Made by a program: the position numbers and the translations under genes. From NCBI GenBank assembly GCA_018105865.1, contig CM030848.1, forward strand, positions 12,926,199 to 12,990,198: a stretch of DNA of 64,000 nt. Direction: 5' to 3'. Shown here in pieces: positions 1-19,215 of this stretch. The notes beneath the pieces were generated by a model that ran no database searches, had not been told where the DNA came from, and was given only the letters and a program-made list of their open reading frames with translations. The stretch comes from Metaphire vulgaris (lineage: Eukaryota; Annelida; Clitellata; Crassiclitellata; Megascolecidae). Each line of letters opens with the position of its first letter. Positions within the stretch are counted from its first letter, which is position 1.

Positions 1-68
1 TGGGTGCCCCGAGTGTTACTCGTCCATTTTACATTGGGTTACAAATAGTTGCCCAGTTAAGGGGTTAA
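1..68 (+). mobile_element. TTAA palindromic element, subfamily A, cut by window edge
   Basis: Right part of an element ending CCCAGTTAAGGGGTTAA. The central palindrome reads CGAGTGTTACTCG. The left terminus lies outside the window. Confidence 0.85.
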
Positions 69-1111
69 ATTGACACTATTGTGAACAATTATAAAATAAC
101 AAATATATACGCTTTAAATTGCCAATTGTAACAGATATTAGTTATATTAATTGTAAATTTTAAGTATATTTATTAGTTACAATATTTAACTTTTACTTGT
201 GCTGACAATGACATTTGTAAATGATTTACCTAGAGTTTATTACTGTCATCAAAACAAAGGCTTGGTAGTACCCATGCATATTTTTTCAGGTACTGTACAG
301 TATAACTTTGTATGGTTTGTATTTCTTAAATTTGCTTTATTTCGAGACTTTCCAGGATGCACTAGTTTTGCAATTGTTCGTCTCGCATCAGATTGTGGAC
401 ATTTATTTACTTAACAATACATTTGAAACTACAGTATTGGTATCCAAAGGGTTGTCTTGTTGAAATCCAGTGAGCTTATGAGGATTTCTAACATTGAAGC
501 TGAACAATTGAAGCAGTGTAAATGGTGCCTAAACTTGGTCTTCGTGTCCCCTTTGAGTCACAGTAATTGGTGATCTTTTGCCATTTGGATTGTCTGTAAA
601 ATTGAGACTGATTTCATGTACAGTACTTGATTGAAGAAGAATAAGTTTCATAATAAAAAATCCATTATGTTGCTAAAGGAATCTAAGTAAAGATGATGAT
701 TATTAATTTTCAATGGAAATGTTTAGAACTTAGAACACTTTTCTCAAGACAATGTACAGTAAATGCTATTTGCTATAATCATTATCAGGTGTTTTGCTTA
801 ATTAATGATATACTGTACAAGATGATGAGCTAGCAAAATGGTAAACAAATCTCTCATGAGTTCTTCTCATTGGTTACACAAAATAATTGTACGAAATATA
901 CCAGAAATATACCAGCATCGTCAGTTTTCAGTAGTGTAATCGAAGCAAGTTTAGTAGAACAAAATTTGTTAAATGCAATACATCATTTTATATGCCCGGA
1001 TCCAAGCCAAAGTTCCATATCGAGAACTCTGAATGCTGCAGACTTAAAATTAAAATCAACAAAAACATGCTGGCAGCATGGAATATGTGACAAGTCACAG
1101 CTTTCCAGCAG

Positions 1112-1182
1112 TTAACCCCTTAACTGGGTGCCCCAAGTAATGCCCATCCATTTTACAAATAGTTGCCCAATTAAGGGGTTAA
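1112..1182 (+). mobile_element. TTAA palindromic element, subfamily A, internally deleted
   Basis: Starts TTAACCCCTTAACTGGG and ends CCCAATTAAGGGGTTAA. About 10 bp of the usual core between CCATTTTAC and AAATAG is missing, and the central palindrome has decayed. Confidence 0.85.
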
Positions 1183-2257
1183 TGGTTAAATTTATCATCG
1201 AGTGTGTGTGTGAAATACAAGACCATAACTGAAACTAGTTGAGAAATGTCAAAAACATTTCCGACTAAAAGACAAACGCGACTTAATTTCGGACGATTTA
1301 GACGCACCAACAAATTTCACGGCACGCTTCAAAACCACAGAGTGTAAAAGAAAATATAGAACGAATTAAAACGTTTATAAATACTTCTTGCTTATAAAAT
1401 GTGAAGCTAAATGGCCTCGTATAATTTGTACACGACAAAATCGAGACTATGTCTCTCGCCTGCAGAATAAGCACTTTCATGATTAGAGAAATAAATGGTC
1501 ATGATTGAAAAACCAGAATAAATAGTTACAATAAACATGCTTAAAACTGGTAGATTTTATGACGATTCAACCTATAAGTCGTACAAATATCAGTTCTCTG
1601 ACTAAGACTTAATATAAACCGAGTCTGAGTGGAAACTGCCACAAGACAGCAGCAGCATTAAGCAAAATACAAATTTCAATACAAATAAATAAAAAATTCT
1701 ACCTATCTGCAGAAGTCCAATAATATTAATAAACACAACGGTATTAACAGCGATTAATAGCACGATAATTAATTATAGATGACTGAACTATTAATACGTT
1801 GGTAGCTAAAATATTAACTTAATTTAACCAAATAATGTCAGCTGGTTACTTCATCTCTGCCAAAATGTCACAAATGCCAACATTAACGTAGGGCTCATCC
1901 ATATAGTACGTACGCATAAAAAGGCATATTTTCAACCCCCCACCTTGCTCTTTCGCACACTGTACATACGCAAAATCTCCTAAATCCAACTCTCACCTCC
2001 CCCTCAGTGTGTACGTACAATATGTATGGACTCACATACTGTTCAAAGTTTTCTTTCAGCACACAATATTCTCAGACACGAGAAAAGTTTAAAACTAGAA
2101 TACATGTTCGCACAGATAAGAGACTGAAAGTCTTTCAACAGTTCTCAAAGCACCATATGCAATTTAAATGAGACAACATCACACAACGCTTAAAATGCTG
2201 GCATCAACGTCAACCACCACTCGTAATACAGTACCGATCAACCAATAACACCGCTCC

Positions 2258-2339
2258 TTAACCCCTTAACTGGGGACCCCGGATATATATCTGTCCATTT
2301 TACATTGAGTTACAGTTAAATACACGGTTAAGGGGTTAA
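2258..2339 (+). mobile_element. TTAA palindromic element, subfamily B
   Basis: Starts TTAACCCCTTAACTGGGG and ends ACGGTTAAGGGGTTAA. Center GGATATATATCTG is a slightly mutated version of the subfamily B palindrome. Confidence 0.87.
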
Positions 2340-3297
2340 TGAAGACCACGGACGACTACATGCATGTAATTAAAAGAGTCGAAAACGTCACATCAATAAA
2401 GACAGTAACAGACCAGCAAAGTTCGCAGAAAATAATTCATTTATACACAAATGGATTCAGCGATTTTATATATCTGCTGAGCAGTTTTTTTTCACAGACA
2501 CATACAATGTTGGCAATCCCAAAATGCAACATCCAAAAAAAATTCCAAGTTTCTATCCCACACAGTAAAAATTCAATCCAAACAAATACACTATACATAC
2601 ACCATAGCAAGAAATCATATAACCCGAACAACGCTAGAGCAATACAGTTACATCCTGACCAGATTTAGTAATACGAGACTGAGAGATAACCGAGCAGCAG
2701 CCGATTACCGCACTCCTAACGCTAATTAAACAAAACGACGCTGAAAAAGATTGTGCAGCAGCAGCAAGACACAAGTTAGTACGGAGCGAAAACCATTTGC
2801 GACTGAAAACTCGAAAAGTTAACATGTCACTAAACCGTAAATATCATCTGACTAGATCTCTCGGTAGAGGCTACACTTTCTAGGATTTGTGTGGTCTGTA
2901 CTGTTGTTGTAGCACACCGTCACCAGGTTACAAATTCTGCAAGCTGAAAACAATGCAAAAATTCCTGAAAATCGGTGCCGTGATCTAGAAAACAAGACAA
3001 ACGAATTACATTTGAACCAAATGAGGAAAGCGCTAGCACAACCATTACAGCTTCTGCAGACCGAAAGGCTTCAGCACGTCCATCTTGTATTGCAGCAAGA
3101 ATTATTTGACAATTGAGTCACGCCGTTCGTAAAATGCAAGTGCAAAACTGCAAGCAACAGATGTTTATCAAGTACAAATGTAAAGTATTAAAAGCCAGAC
3201 CGAAAGTTTTAAATGACTACTTAAATATTCACAAATGCACATTCATCTTGAGACAGCAAAAACATAAACTGCTTATTTCTGCAAACTGTAGTCAAAG

Positions 3298-3378
3298 TCA
3301 ACCCTTAAGCCTCCAGACACTTTGAAGCCATGTGCAATGTAGCTGAGATTGCTCGGGTTCCGGCAGTTTAAGGGTTAA
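3298..3378. mobile_element. Divergent 81-bp TTAA-type element
   Basis: Left end TCAACCCTTAAGCC (target TTAA mutated to TCAA), right end GCAGTTTAAGGGTTAA. It has the same length and termini type as the main family but an unrelated interior. Confidence 0.5.
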
Positions 3379-4294
3379 ATATAATATGGGTTATAGATGC
3401 AAACATGCATCATTTTGTACCAAATCTTGTTAGAAGCCCAATGCTCACACACCGAATAAATAATTAACGCATACATTTTATAATAAATTGACACTTTGGT
3501 TACAGCTCTTCAACAACTAAATAAATATATAGATACTGATCGTCTTCAATAATTAGAAATGCAATGATAAAAAAGACATACTTCAACTAAACGCTATTAC
3601 GGCCAGCAATCGAAAACCTGTGAATATATTACACAGTTGACAAGCACTGTCCATCTCTGAAACACTTAGCAAGCATAACTTAAACTAAAACTGCTTTATA
3701 AAAGACTTGGTCTCCGATTGCCTGGCCACAGGACCGTCAAAAGAGGCAAGATGAAAATCGAATATTATCGTTGAGAAGATAAATAGGCAAAGATGACCGA
3801 CGGGCAAAGTCTAAACACGAAAAACGGACGTGCAACTCAATGCCTCAAAATCGGACGCCATCATTCATACAAGTCAAGTTGCAACAGGTACAAATTCAAG
3901 AATATTCCAATCTGTTATCAAGGTAAATATGAAAAAAAACAAGGGGTTAGATCACGAAACAGAAAGTCACCAAATACAACAGCCGATTAACGTTTAGAAG
4001 GAAAAGTTCTCGCCGTCGGTCGACTGCCTGTCTCACCGTATGACGGCGCGACAAAGAAATTCCGCGTGAGTGTACGCGTGTATGCGTCTCTCTCTCTCTC
4101 TCTCGAAACTATTTGATAAAGTATACCCACATGTACAACAAAACGACGCGTCACACGTCGCGCACGGTGGCCAAAGTGTCCCATACTTAGCAATGGAATG
4201 TCACTGCCAGTCAGGGTCAGGGCAAGACGAATGAATGTCAACACATGCTCCGACACGCGTCAACGTCGTCATCAATGACGTCACAACAGGAACC

Positions 4295-11396
<7,102 letters not shown>

Positions 11397-11399
11397 GAT

Positions 11400-11637
11400 T
11401 GACTAGCCACCGCCGCCGCTGCCGGGGGTCGTCCACATATTACACGAGTGGCGAGCATAACCGGCGCGTACCAGAGACACTCTCGTATGCGTACCGGAGA
11501 ACTCTCATATGCGTACCGGGGAGTCTGGTACTTTTTATTACTGATAACGGGTAAAAGATTGAGAAATTTGGGAGGTCTTCCTCTTCTTCTTGACTTTACG
11601 TCTACATGACTACATCTATATAATAATAATAATGATG

Positions 11638-11695
<58 letters not shown>

Positions 11696-13106
11696 CAACA
11701 ACAACAATAATAACAATAATAACAATAACCACAAGATTTAAAGTGGTCAAGAAGGGTCAGCCCTGTGTGAGAACCAAAACTAAATTTTTGGGGTGATGAG
11801 GTCATGACACCATGTGCATCTGGATCTAGGACTATTCAGCATATTTCTTCTTCAATTTTGTACCCTACTCTAATACAGACATTTCTCCTAATGATTCCTG
11901 TTATCTGTATAGTATCATACAGGGTCTATTATGGCTTATCTTATAAATCATATGGCCTACTAATCATCTGACAAAAAGTGCAATGCATTCACATGTGATG
12001 TGTATTGATTGAATGAATTCAGTACTAGACTGTCTGAACACCGTCTTCAATGAGATTTTGTACCGTGGAATAAATTATAGGGCCTGCAAACGGTTAGAAT
12101 GGCCCCAAGTAAGACAGCCATTGGTCCTGCAAGTTTTTATAATAAATTTTCATAAGTTTTAAAAATCCATTGCCAGGTACTGTAGGCTATGTATTACCCA
12201 TAACGTACAAGACATGTACGTGGTGCGTACTAGGACCTCTAGTGCCATTCCCAACTGGATGTTGGTGCTGCTAGTTACTGCAAATTAAACAATGAATGCA
12301 TGTGATAGTGCTTCTTGTATGCATTTTATTAACTTCAGTTTGAACATTTGAAACATTGACAAGAGATTCCTCATGCTTTCTCTCGAATAAATCATTTGTA
12401 AAGTCTAATGTCACAAGCAGAAGAAATTGGTGACATGGAAGTTTAGTGATTACTGATTAATACCAAATACTTTGTAAGAAACATAAATGTTCCCAATAAG
12501 GTTGAAGCAGCTTAACTATTTGAAATAGGGGATGACTTTTTCTGCTTGCCATAATTTTTTAGAAGCGGAGGCTGCCATTAGTACATTATTATGCCCCTGG
12601 GACCTGGAAACCCTTGCTACGCCACCAAGTATAAGTAATTCCTTATACAACATTATTCTGGTTTTCTTAATTTCAAAGCTTGGCTCGGGTCTACTGCCTA
12701 CCATGAAAGTGAATACTAAAGATGTGATCAACAAATAATCTTCTAAATAACGTGAGTTGAGCAAAATGAGAAAAAAGTTACAGGTACGGTAAATAGTTTC
12801 TCTTTCGAGGAATGTTTGAAACTGTTTAAATATGAGATTCTATAACACATACAATAACTACAGTATAAAACTTATATTTATATTAAGATGTACAGCTGTA
12901 TATTGAGGTGATATAACATTTTGAAAACTCCAAATTACAAGGAAAAACATTTCTTTGAATGGTACTGGTCCCTGGTGCAAAAGGAAAATTTTATGCCAGT
13001 CTGCAAGGGTGAAAAGTTTGAGAAGCACTGCCTTAGAGAGCATTAATACTATACTCTAAAATGCTTTAGAAACTCAGATTGTTATCTGATTTACTATATC
13101 ACAGCT
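11400..13106. other. Intergenic region between Gq start and RWDD3 end
   Basis: The first 150 bp or so upstream of the Gq ATG (11397-11550) are comparatively CpG-rich and are the likely Gq leader and promoter. Beyond a trinucleotide microsatellite at 11622-11730 I see no gene. The piece CTTGCTACGCCAC near 12613-12625 resembles a hAT-type terminus, but I found no partner end. Confidence 0.5.
11622..11730. repeat. AAT/AAC trinucleotide microsatellite
   Basis: Upstream of the Gq start, AAT units grading into AAC. Confidence 0.97.
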
Positions 13107-13301
13107 TTATCTTTTCCTCAAACATTTTACATGGTCCATAAAAAGTCTGTCAAGACAGTGTTTATGGAACAGCTCTTCAACGCCTTCCCAGGTTGCAAGT
13201 TCAATCACAGAGAAAGCGGCAAATCTGAAAAGCACAACAGCAAATGTCCAACGATAACTAAACCTGGAGACACAGACAGCTCATGTCATTCATAATCGTC
13301 G

Positions 13302-13373
<72 letters not shown>

Positions 13374-15455
13374 CACTCCATAGTCCATAAGGACTATTTC
13401 AGCCAACGGTGTAGAAGTACTCATGTATGGCCCTTTCCTTTCTTTGGCCATGTGTATCAATACAGTACAAGATCACTTTAATAAAGCCACCTTGGCAAAA
13501 TGCAAGGTCAAAACATAATACATAATACATGTGCATAATAATACATATTATGATATTACATACCTTATGTATCAAGTACAAATTAAAATTTATTGGAAAT
13601 TAAAATTATTTTTGCATTTACATCCTGAACATAATTATCTCAAAATCGCAGTTGGGGTGTTAAGTCCAGTCCATTCAAGAATATCATCAATCCATCTTCT
13701 CCTTGGTCTTCCTCTTTTCACACAGCAATTGATCTTCCCAAAATCACTGTCTTTATTAGTCTTTCATCTTTCATTCTACAAATGGTCCAAATATTGATAT
13801 TTTTCTGTCTTTGATTTTGTCCATGGATAACAGTCTTTGCACCATGGAAGCACAAATAAATTGATATAATGTTAATGTTGATACTTTAGTGAACAGCAGA
13901 GCGATAAAATTAAGTTGCTATTCAAAAGATTATCACTTATCAGTGCTAGATATGAAAACTGGCAAAGTGCATCATTATTACCTCTCATTTTTAGAAGCAT
14001 CCAAACATTGCATCTGTGCTAAAACTTTTGCCATTCTTTCTTTGCAACTTCTTCCATGAGAATCTACATCAATGTTAACTGTACGCAGACGAAAGATGAA
14101 GTTCTGCAGAAAGACGAACAAAGGTTGACAAGATATTGCAAAATAAGACAAAATTCTATTGAAAATTCAAAATATTTACACAAATTGATCCTTTTTAAAT
14201 TATTTAATTACAACTGCATTTTTGTTATCACAGTGGCCACCAATTTCAATTTAACATAGCTCAATGTATCAAAATTTTTAAAAACTTTACCTAACAAAAT
14301 CCTCAGTTCAAATAATAACATAATTACTTGAATGTCTTTCAAATCTCCTTGCAAAAGCAAAAGAATAATCCAGTCATAGAACAAGAGAAACCCATTCAAA
14401 GCAAGTTCTCCTGTCCAGCTGTTAATTGTCTTGACATACGATGACTTGGCTCGCATGTGATCAATCTGAAGCAAAGCCATAGAAAGAGAACATTCTCCTG
14501 TTTGTGCCTTTCCTGCAGACACCTCAACATCTTCCTTGGCGTTTGCCGATTTCGAGCATAAAGTGCATATTTTGTCGGCATGAACAGCAGAGGATATGGT
14601 CTCCTGAACATACATTATAAGATCTAACATCATAGGTTGACCGATTAAAGACTGCGCATGCCGTTCTACCAAATCCTTGACAACATTTAACACTTCACTA
14701 GAGAGGTTCTTTCCACTAAACGAAATTCTTGGACACACTTGTGGATAGCATGGTGATAACCAAAGCGTCAAGTTCATTACTGAAGTGCACGAAGGAACTC
14801 GACACTGAAAGTGTCTGATTACAGTAGCTTTCTCTTCATCACCTGTAAATGTTAGTTGAAAACTTACAAGTTTAATGTCAGGCCAAACACACACTCTAAA
14901 ATAAATTACCATTCAAAATCCTAGGCACAGCCTTGGATACTTGAATGATATCCAAGTTACTGCATCACTGGACAAATCTATTACAGAAATTTAAAGCGGA
15001 ATTGTCAACTGTGCTGAGATAAAAGGCGCAAATAATATCTAAACTCACACATTTGGCTTAGGGGATAGGTGGTCAGATCATGACCTGGAGGGTCAGGTTC
15101 AAATTCAATGTAACAATAAAATTATGAATAGAAGGAAAGTCTCAAGAATAATATCAGAGTGCTACATAAGAAATTTTAAGAGTTCATTGCACACTGAATG
15201 AACCCCGCCGTTCGGCGATTGCTATATCAAATTTAGACTAAGTGCCTACGAATAAGCAGCTACTGCACAGTTACTTTTAAAAGAGCTATATAAATTCGCA
15301 AGATTTAGTTATACAACAACGTATTAACAACTTTAACACGTTGAGTGGAAATATTGGCGCCCACCAGAGAAATAAGCGTCGAATTCTCCGGGTCCACAGT
15401 ATATGGCTTTCAACATTTCCACTTCTTCTTCGACTGATTCTCGCCATGCAGACAT
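13107..15455 (-). CDS. rwdd3: RWDD3/RSUME-like RWD-domain protein, complete, 4 exons
   Basis: Orthologue of RWD domain-containing protein 3 (RSUME), known in vertebrates to bind the SUMO E2 enzyme UBC9 and enhance sumoylation. Exons in transcript order: 15365-15455 (ATG at 15453-15455), 14328-14842, 13982-14103, 13107-13224 (stop TAA). Joined they give 281 aa; human RWDD3 is 267 as I recall. Residues 8-22 (EEEVEMLKAIYCGPG) form the acidic start of an RWD domain, and YPQVCP near residue 63 is the RWD YPxxxP-type turn. The family-diagnostic stretch LLQIDHMRAKSSYVK follows at about 154-168, then IILLLLQGD, then DVDSHGRSCKERM in exon 3, each matching human RWDD3 in order. The exon 1 donor (CTG|GTGGGC) is weak but gives the only phase that continues correctly. 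The gene lies between Gq and ELAV in the same orientation. Gene identity is confident; function is inherited from the vertebrate orthologue. Confidence 0.92.
13299..13374. repeat. CAT trinucleotide microsatellite
   Basis: About 25 uninterrupted units downstream (+) of the RWDD3 terminal exon, inside its last intron. Confidence 0.97.
13620..13830 (-). mobile_element. LINE ORF2 C-terminal fragment
   Basis: Minus-strand frames give CRMKDERLIKTVILG and KRGRPRRRWIDDILEW, the RWIDDI motif typical of LINE C-termini, with an in-frame stop and a shift between them. Confidence 0.75.
15050..15120 (+). mobile_element. tRNA-like SINE remnant
   Basis: In RWDD3 intron 1: B box GGTTCAAATTC preceded by GGTGGTCAGATCATGACC, like a tRNA anticodon arm and variable region. 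The A box is imperfect. Confidence 0.4.
15235..15315 (+). repeat. Dispersed repeat with GAATAAGCAGCTACTG core
   Basis: AAGTGCCTACGAATAAGCAG and AGAGCTATATAAATTCG, the same tail family as 10738-10848; lies 50 bp from RWDD3 exon 1. Confidence 0.7.
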
Positions 15456-15983
15456 TTAACTCTTTTAAAAAAAATAATTAGACTGCTTTTAAAAATAAAT
15501 ATAAAAGAATTAAAACATCTGGATCATGCATATTCATGAAGTAGTCCAATACGAATAATCTATCTAAAAAAATGGAGATAGCCCTGTCAAAGAAACATAA
15601 AAACATAGACAAAACTTAAATATTTTGTCAAGGTTGATATCAATAAAGAGATATTGTATTGCGTTGGAGTTTAGCGGATTTCATCGAGTTGTTGAACTAC
15701 TAGAAATTGTTTAGACCTCACTGTAAGTTGTCCTCAATAAGTGGGGAGAGAGCTTAGTAGTTCCACAAGGCCCTGCAAACTGAATATTGTTTCATACTTG
15801 TTATTCATTAAAATAAAAAGCAAACCTATGAATATAACAATCTCACTTCAGCACGAATGCAGTGCTTGAATCTTCAGAAAAATCAGAATAAGTAAACTAC
15901 TCCCATCCCAATATTTTTAATGAACTGAACAGCACTCTTGACTTTAGCCCCAACTATGTTACTGCGCTATATAGATTGTGGTA

Positions 15984-16026
<43 letters not shown>

Positions 16027-16258
16027 GTTGGATGGTTGTATGACAAAAAATCCAACAGTTTTACCCACATGAAAAGCTCATTCTCAATCAGAGAGGGAAG
16101 TACCACCCCCCCCCCACAAAAATCTTACATTGCACAAGTGTTGAATAGCTTTGGCTACAGGTGTTCAAAAAATAATACAGTTTGATTTTGGCGTGTCTTG
16201 AAATGCCAATTGGAGCGAGTCTCATCAGAAAATTGCCCAGTATTCATACCCAATGCAC

Positions 16259-17206
16259 CAGTGTTGCGCGGTAACGAAGTAAAAGTAACGCGTTACATTA
16301 CTTAAGTACAATTCTGAGTACTTCGTACTGTAACGAAGTACACAACTTACCCAGTACTTTTTACTTGTAACGAAGTAAGTTTTTATTCAAATATTAGTAC
16401 TTTTACTTCGTTACATTATGTCTTTCACGTTTCGTTACAAGTAAAATTTCTCATCGCCAAATTTAGATACATTTACTGGAGTATCTGTTTAATTCTTCAC
16501 AACTTCCCGTGTTTAGTCGTACAGGGTTGACAATGACCAACAAACGTACACGCATGACTGACAGATTGTTTGAAAACTTGATCTTTTTTAGACCTACATG
16601 CAATCACAGAGCCGCAGTTAGAGCAGTCGGCGCCCGGGGCAAGGTATAAATTCTGCGCCCCTAAATTCCGGTGATGGCCTTTTTTTGCTTACCCGAGTTT
16701 TCACGGCAACGTACAACATACAAATTTTTAACCTGTGACAGTATGAAAACCGGCGATGACCTTTTTTACTGATCAACATTATTTTCACGCCGGAGGAAAG
16801 TGGTATGAAAAATTAAGGACTTAGTGCGAAAATTGCGCCTTCGAGGACGGCGCCCGGGACAGCTTGACTCTGCCCTCTAGCTACGGCTTTGTGAAACCAG
16901 CATTTGTGCTAATGCAGTTAATGGTGTAAATGTGTACGTGTTGACTGCTAGCTGAGGCTTCTGCATGCTGCTTAAAAGTAGTAATAAAAATGTGATTTGG
17001 CATGATAATGTGGAGTTGTTGATGATTCCGTCTGTCACGGTACTTTTTACTTTTTACTTAAAAAGTAACTTTTTGAGGAGTACTTTTTTACTTTTACTTG
17101 AGTAACTATTTTTATAAGTACTTTTTACTTTTACTTAAGTAAAAAAAATGACATAATACTTGTACTTTTACTTGAGTACTCAAACTCAGTACTTCATACA
17201 ACACTG
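16259..17206. mobile_element. Non-autonomous hAT transposon, 948 bp
   Basis: Termini CAGTGTTGCG and CAACACTG, followed inward by long GTAACGAAGTAAAAGTAACG-type complementary arms. Flanked by a perfect 8-bp duplication CAATGCAC at 16251-16258 and 17207-17214. There is no transposase frame. The interior near 16620-16860 (GGCGCCCGGGGC) resembles the GGGCGCC-rich element at 56247-56473, suggesting a nested insertion. Confidence 0.93.
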
Positions 17207-18601
17207 CAATGCACACACACTAAGACACTGCAGAATGCAACTGATTTAAAAACAACTCTGCTAAATGAGTTTTGCATTTTATTGAAGAAAACTTACATCT
17301 TAAAAATAGCAAGTGCACTGTAAAATTGATTACATCAATCGTGTTTTTATATAGGGCATATACAACAGAACCTTTCAAATGGAACTGCAACAAATTTTGA
17401 TACAGCATTTGCATTGGCTGGCTATATACACAGTACACTTAAGACACTATAGATTATCTTAATGAAACTTATGTTAAGGAGTTATGATAGGCCATAAATC
17501 ATGATGTTCACTCAATATGAAAATACTTATAACACCGAATTCTTCTTACGAAGCATTCCAACGAAATATATTTCACCAGCAAGCACTATAACATGCTATT
17601 GCAAATGTACACCCGTAACAACGTCAAACAAATCCCCCGCAATAATCATCCAAAGTAATTACACCAACTAGATTTTGCCAGAGCAACAAAACACGTTTAA
17701 AGTAAAAATTCAGCATCGAAACTGACTTTGAAGAATAAAGTTTCAATTGAACCAATCGAAAACCAGGAAAATGTAAACAAAGAAATCTGCCTAACTTAAT
17801 CTGACATTTGTAAAAAGTACACACAGCACATAGTCCATAGATTTCTTATGGCATAAAACAGACCAGATTCAAAAGTATGAAATTCTTTCAAAAGTTTATC
17901 TAACTTCTTCTAGTTATTGCACCTAGATTTTTTCACCAATGTTCACTTTAGTCTTATCTTATTTTCATTTCCATGTTCAGTCCAATGTTCTGCAACAATA
18001 GCTAAACAAAGCCAAAAGCTGTAAAAGTGAACTAACTATGCATGCCACTAACCTTCTGCTTGTCAAAATAACAACAAAATTAAGCAGAATTCATCAAATG
18101 CTCAAACAACAAAGCATAAACAAACATATACAAATCAAGAGAAAATTCCAAACAACAGCAAAACGTAACTAAATAACAACTTCATATAAGGACCACGGTC
18201 AAAAAACAATTGCACGCATAAGCAAGAACGCAAAGTGGAAGCATAAGCAAAAATAATCACAAGCTAACAACACCGAAAACTGATTCAAGCATGTTCAATT
18301 TGTAGACGCAGAGACTTTAACCTAGGCAGGCGCATTTCTGGGGGCATATTTAATTCACACCACAATAATTTACCAGTACCTTGACAGAACTTCATCAAAT
18401 TTACATTGCATGAAAGGCTGGAGATCTGACTGAGCCTTTGCTGGATTCACGGTATGCTGTGTATAAGAGAATTCATTGAATAAGCTTAGACTGAAGTCAA
18501 CGTTCAAGAGATATTCAGTTAGAAAAAAGTTCAGGCATAACTGCTAACAATCACCATGAATAGACAATTTTCAATTAAAGAATCATTATAACGCACAAGT
18601 A

Positions 18602-18772
18602 CAGTGGCGTATTTAGGGGGTACACTGCTGAACCATAGCGTACCCCTTTAGACTTTTTTTCATTGTCACCAGGCTTTAGAGGGGCGATAACCCTTTTTTT
18701 GCTTGTCACCACATTTATTTTTCGAACCTCAATTTCAGCATACCCCTTTGAGCCTTTCTAAATACGCCCATG
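18602..18772. mobile_element. hAT-type short element, 171 bp
   Basis: Left end CAGTGGCGTATTTAGG, right end CTAAATACGCCCATG; flanking 8-mers CACAAGTA and CATAAGTA differ at one base. Lies in the presumed ELAV 3' UTR. Confidence 0.75.
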
Positions 18773-18997
18773 CATAAGTATGAAGCGCTTCTAGAAGCAA
18801 GGCACAAATGCCAAGTCAAACACAGTCTACTTGTGAAAAATAGAAACATCCAAACTAATAAGGCAACAAAGAAAAATCTTATTATTTGGCGATTACTGTA
18901 ACACGTGAACCGAGATTGAAAAGCAAGCAATTTGAAAATTAAAGAGCTTCAAAACATAGCTGCAAAATTCCTACATGAGCATATGTTTCATTTCAAT

Positions 18998-19215
18998 CAG
19001 TGGCATAGTAAGGCTTCTGCAATACAGGGCCCATCGACATTTTCACACAAAGACGTCTCCAACGAGCAAAAAACGGCTTCTCTGGACATTTACATATTCT
19101 CTCTTCGATCGTGTCACCTACCCTTCCCCCGTAAAATTTCTCAACGGTTTTGCACAAATCCTACGAACGCGTCCCAACCAGAATAGGGGTCCCGGCCACT
19201 GTGGCTACGTCAATT
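18998..19215. mobile_element. hAT-type short element, 218 bp
   Basis: Starts CAGTGGCATAGTAAGGC and ends near GTGGCTACGTCAATT. The interior matches the element at 59965-60208 (CATCGACATTTTC and others). Flanking 8-mers ATTTCAAT and ATTTAAGT match at 6 of 8. Confidence 0.6.

Larger units (their letters stand above)
1..4294. other. Downstream flank and probable 3' UTR of the Gq gene
   Basis: No coding exon was recognised here. The stretch just below the Gq stop is the probable 3' untranslated region on the minus strand. It holds three TTAA palindromic elements plus one divergent relative, a short CT microsatellite at 4087-4104, and otherwise unremarkable AT-rich sequence. Open frames of 60-110 codons are present but lack family resemblance and coding bias. 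Confidence 0.6.
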
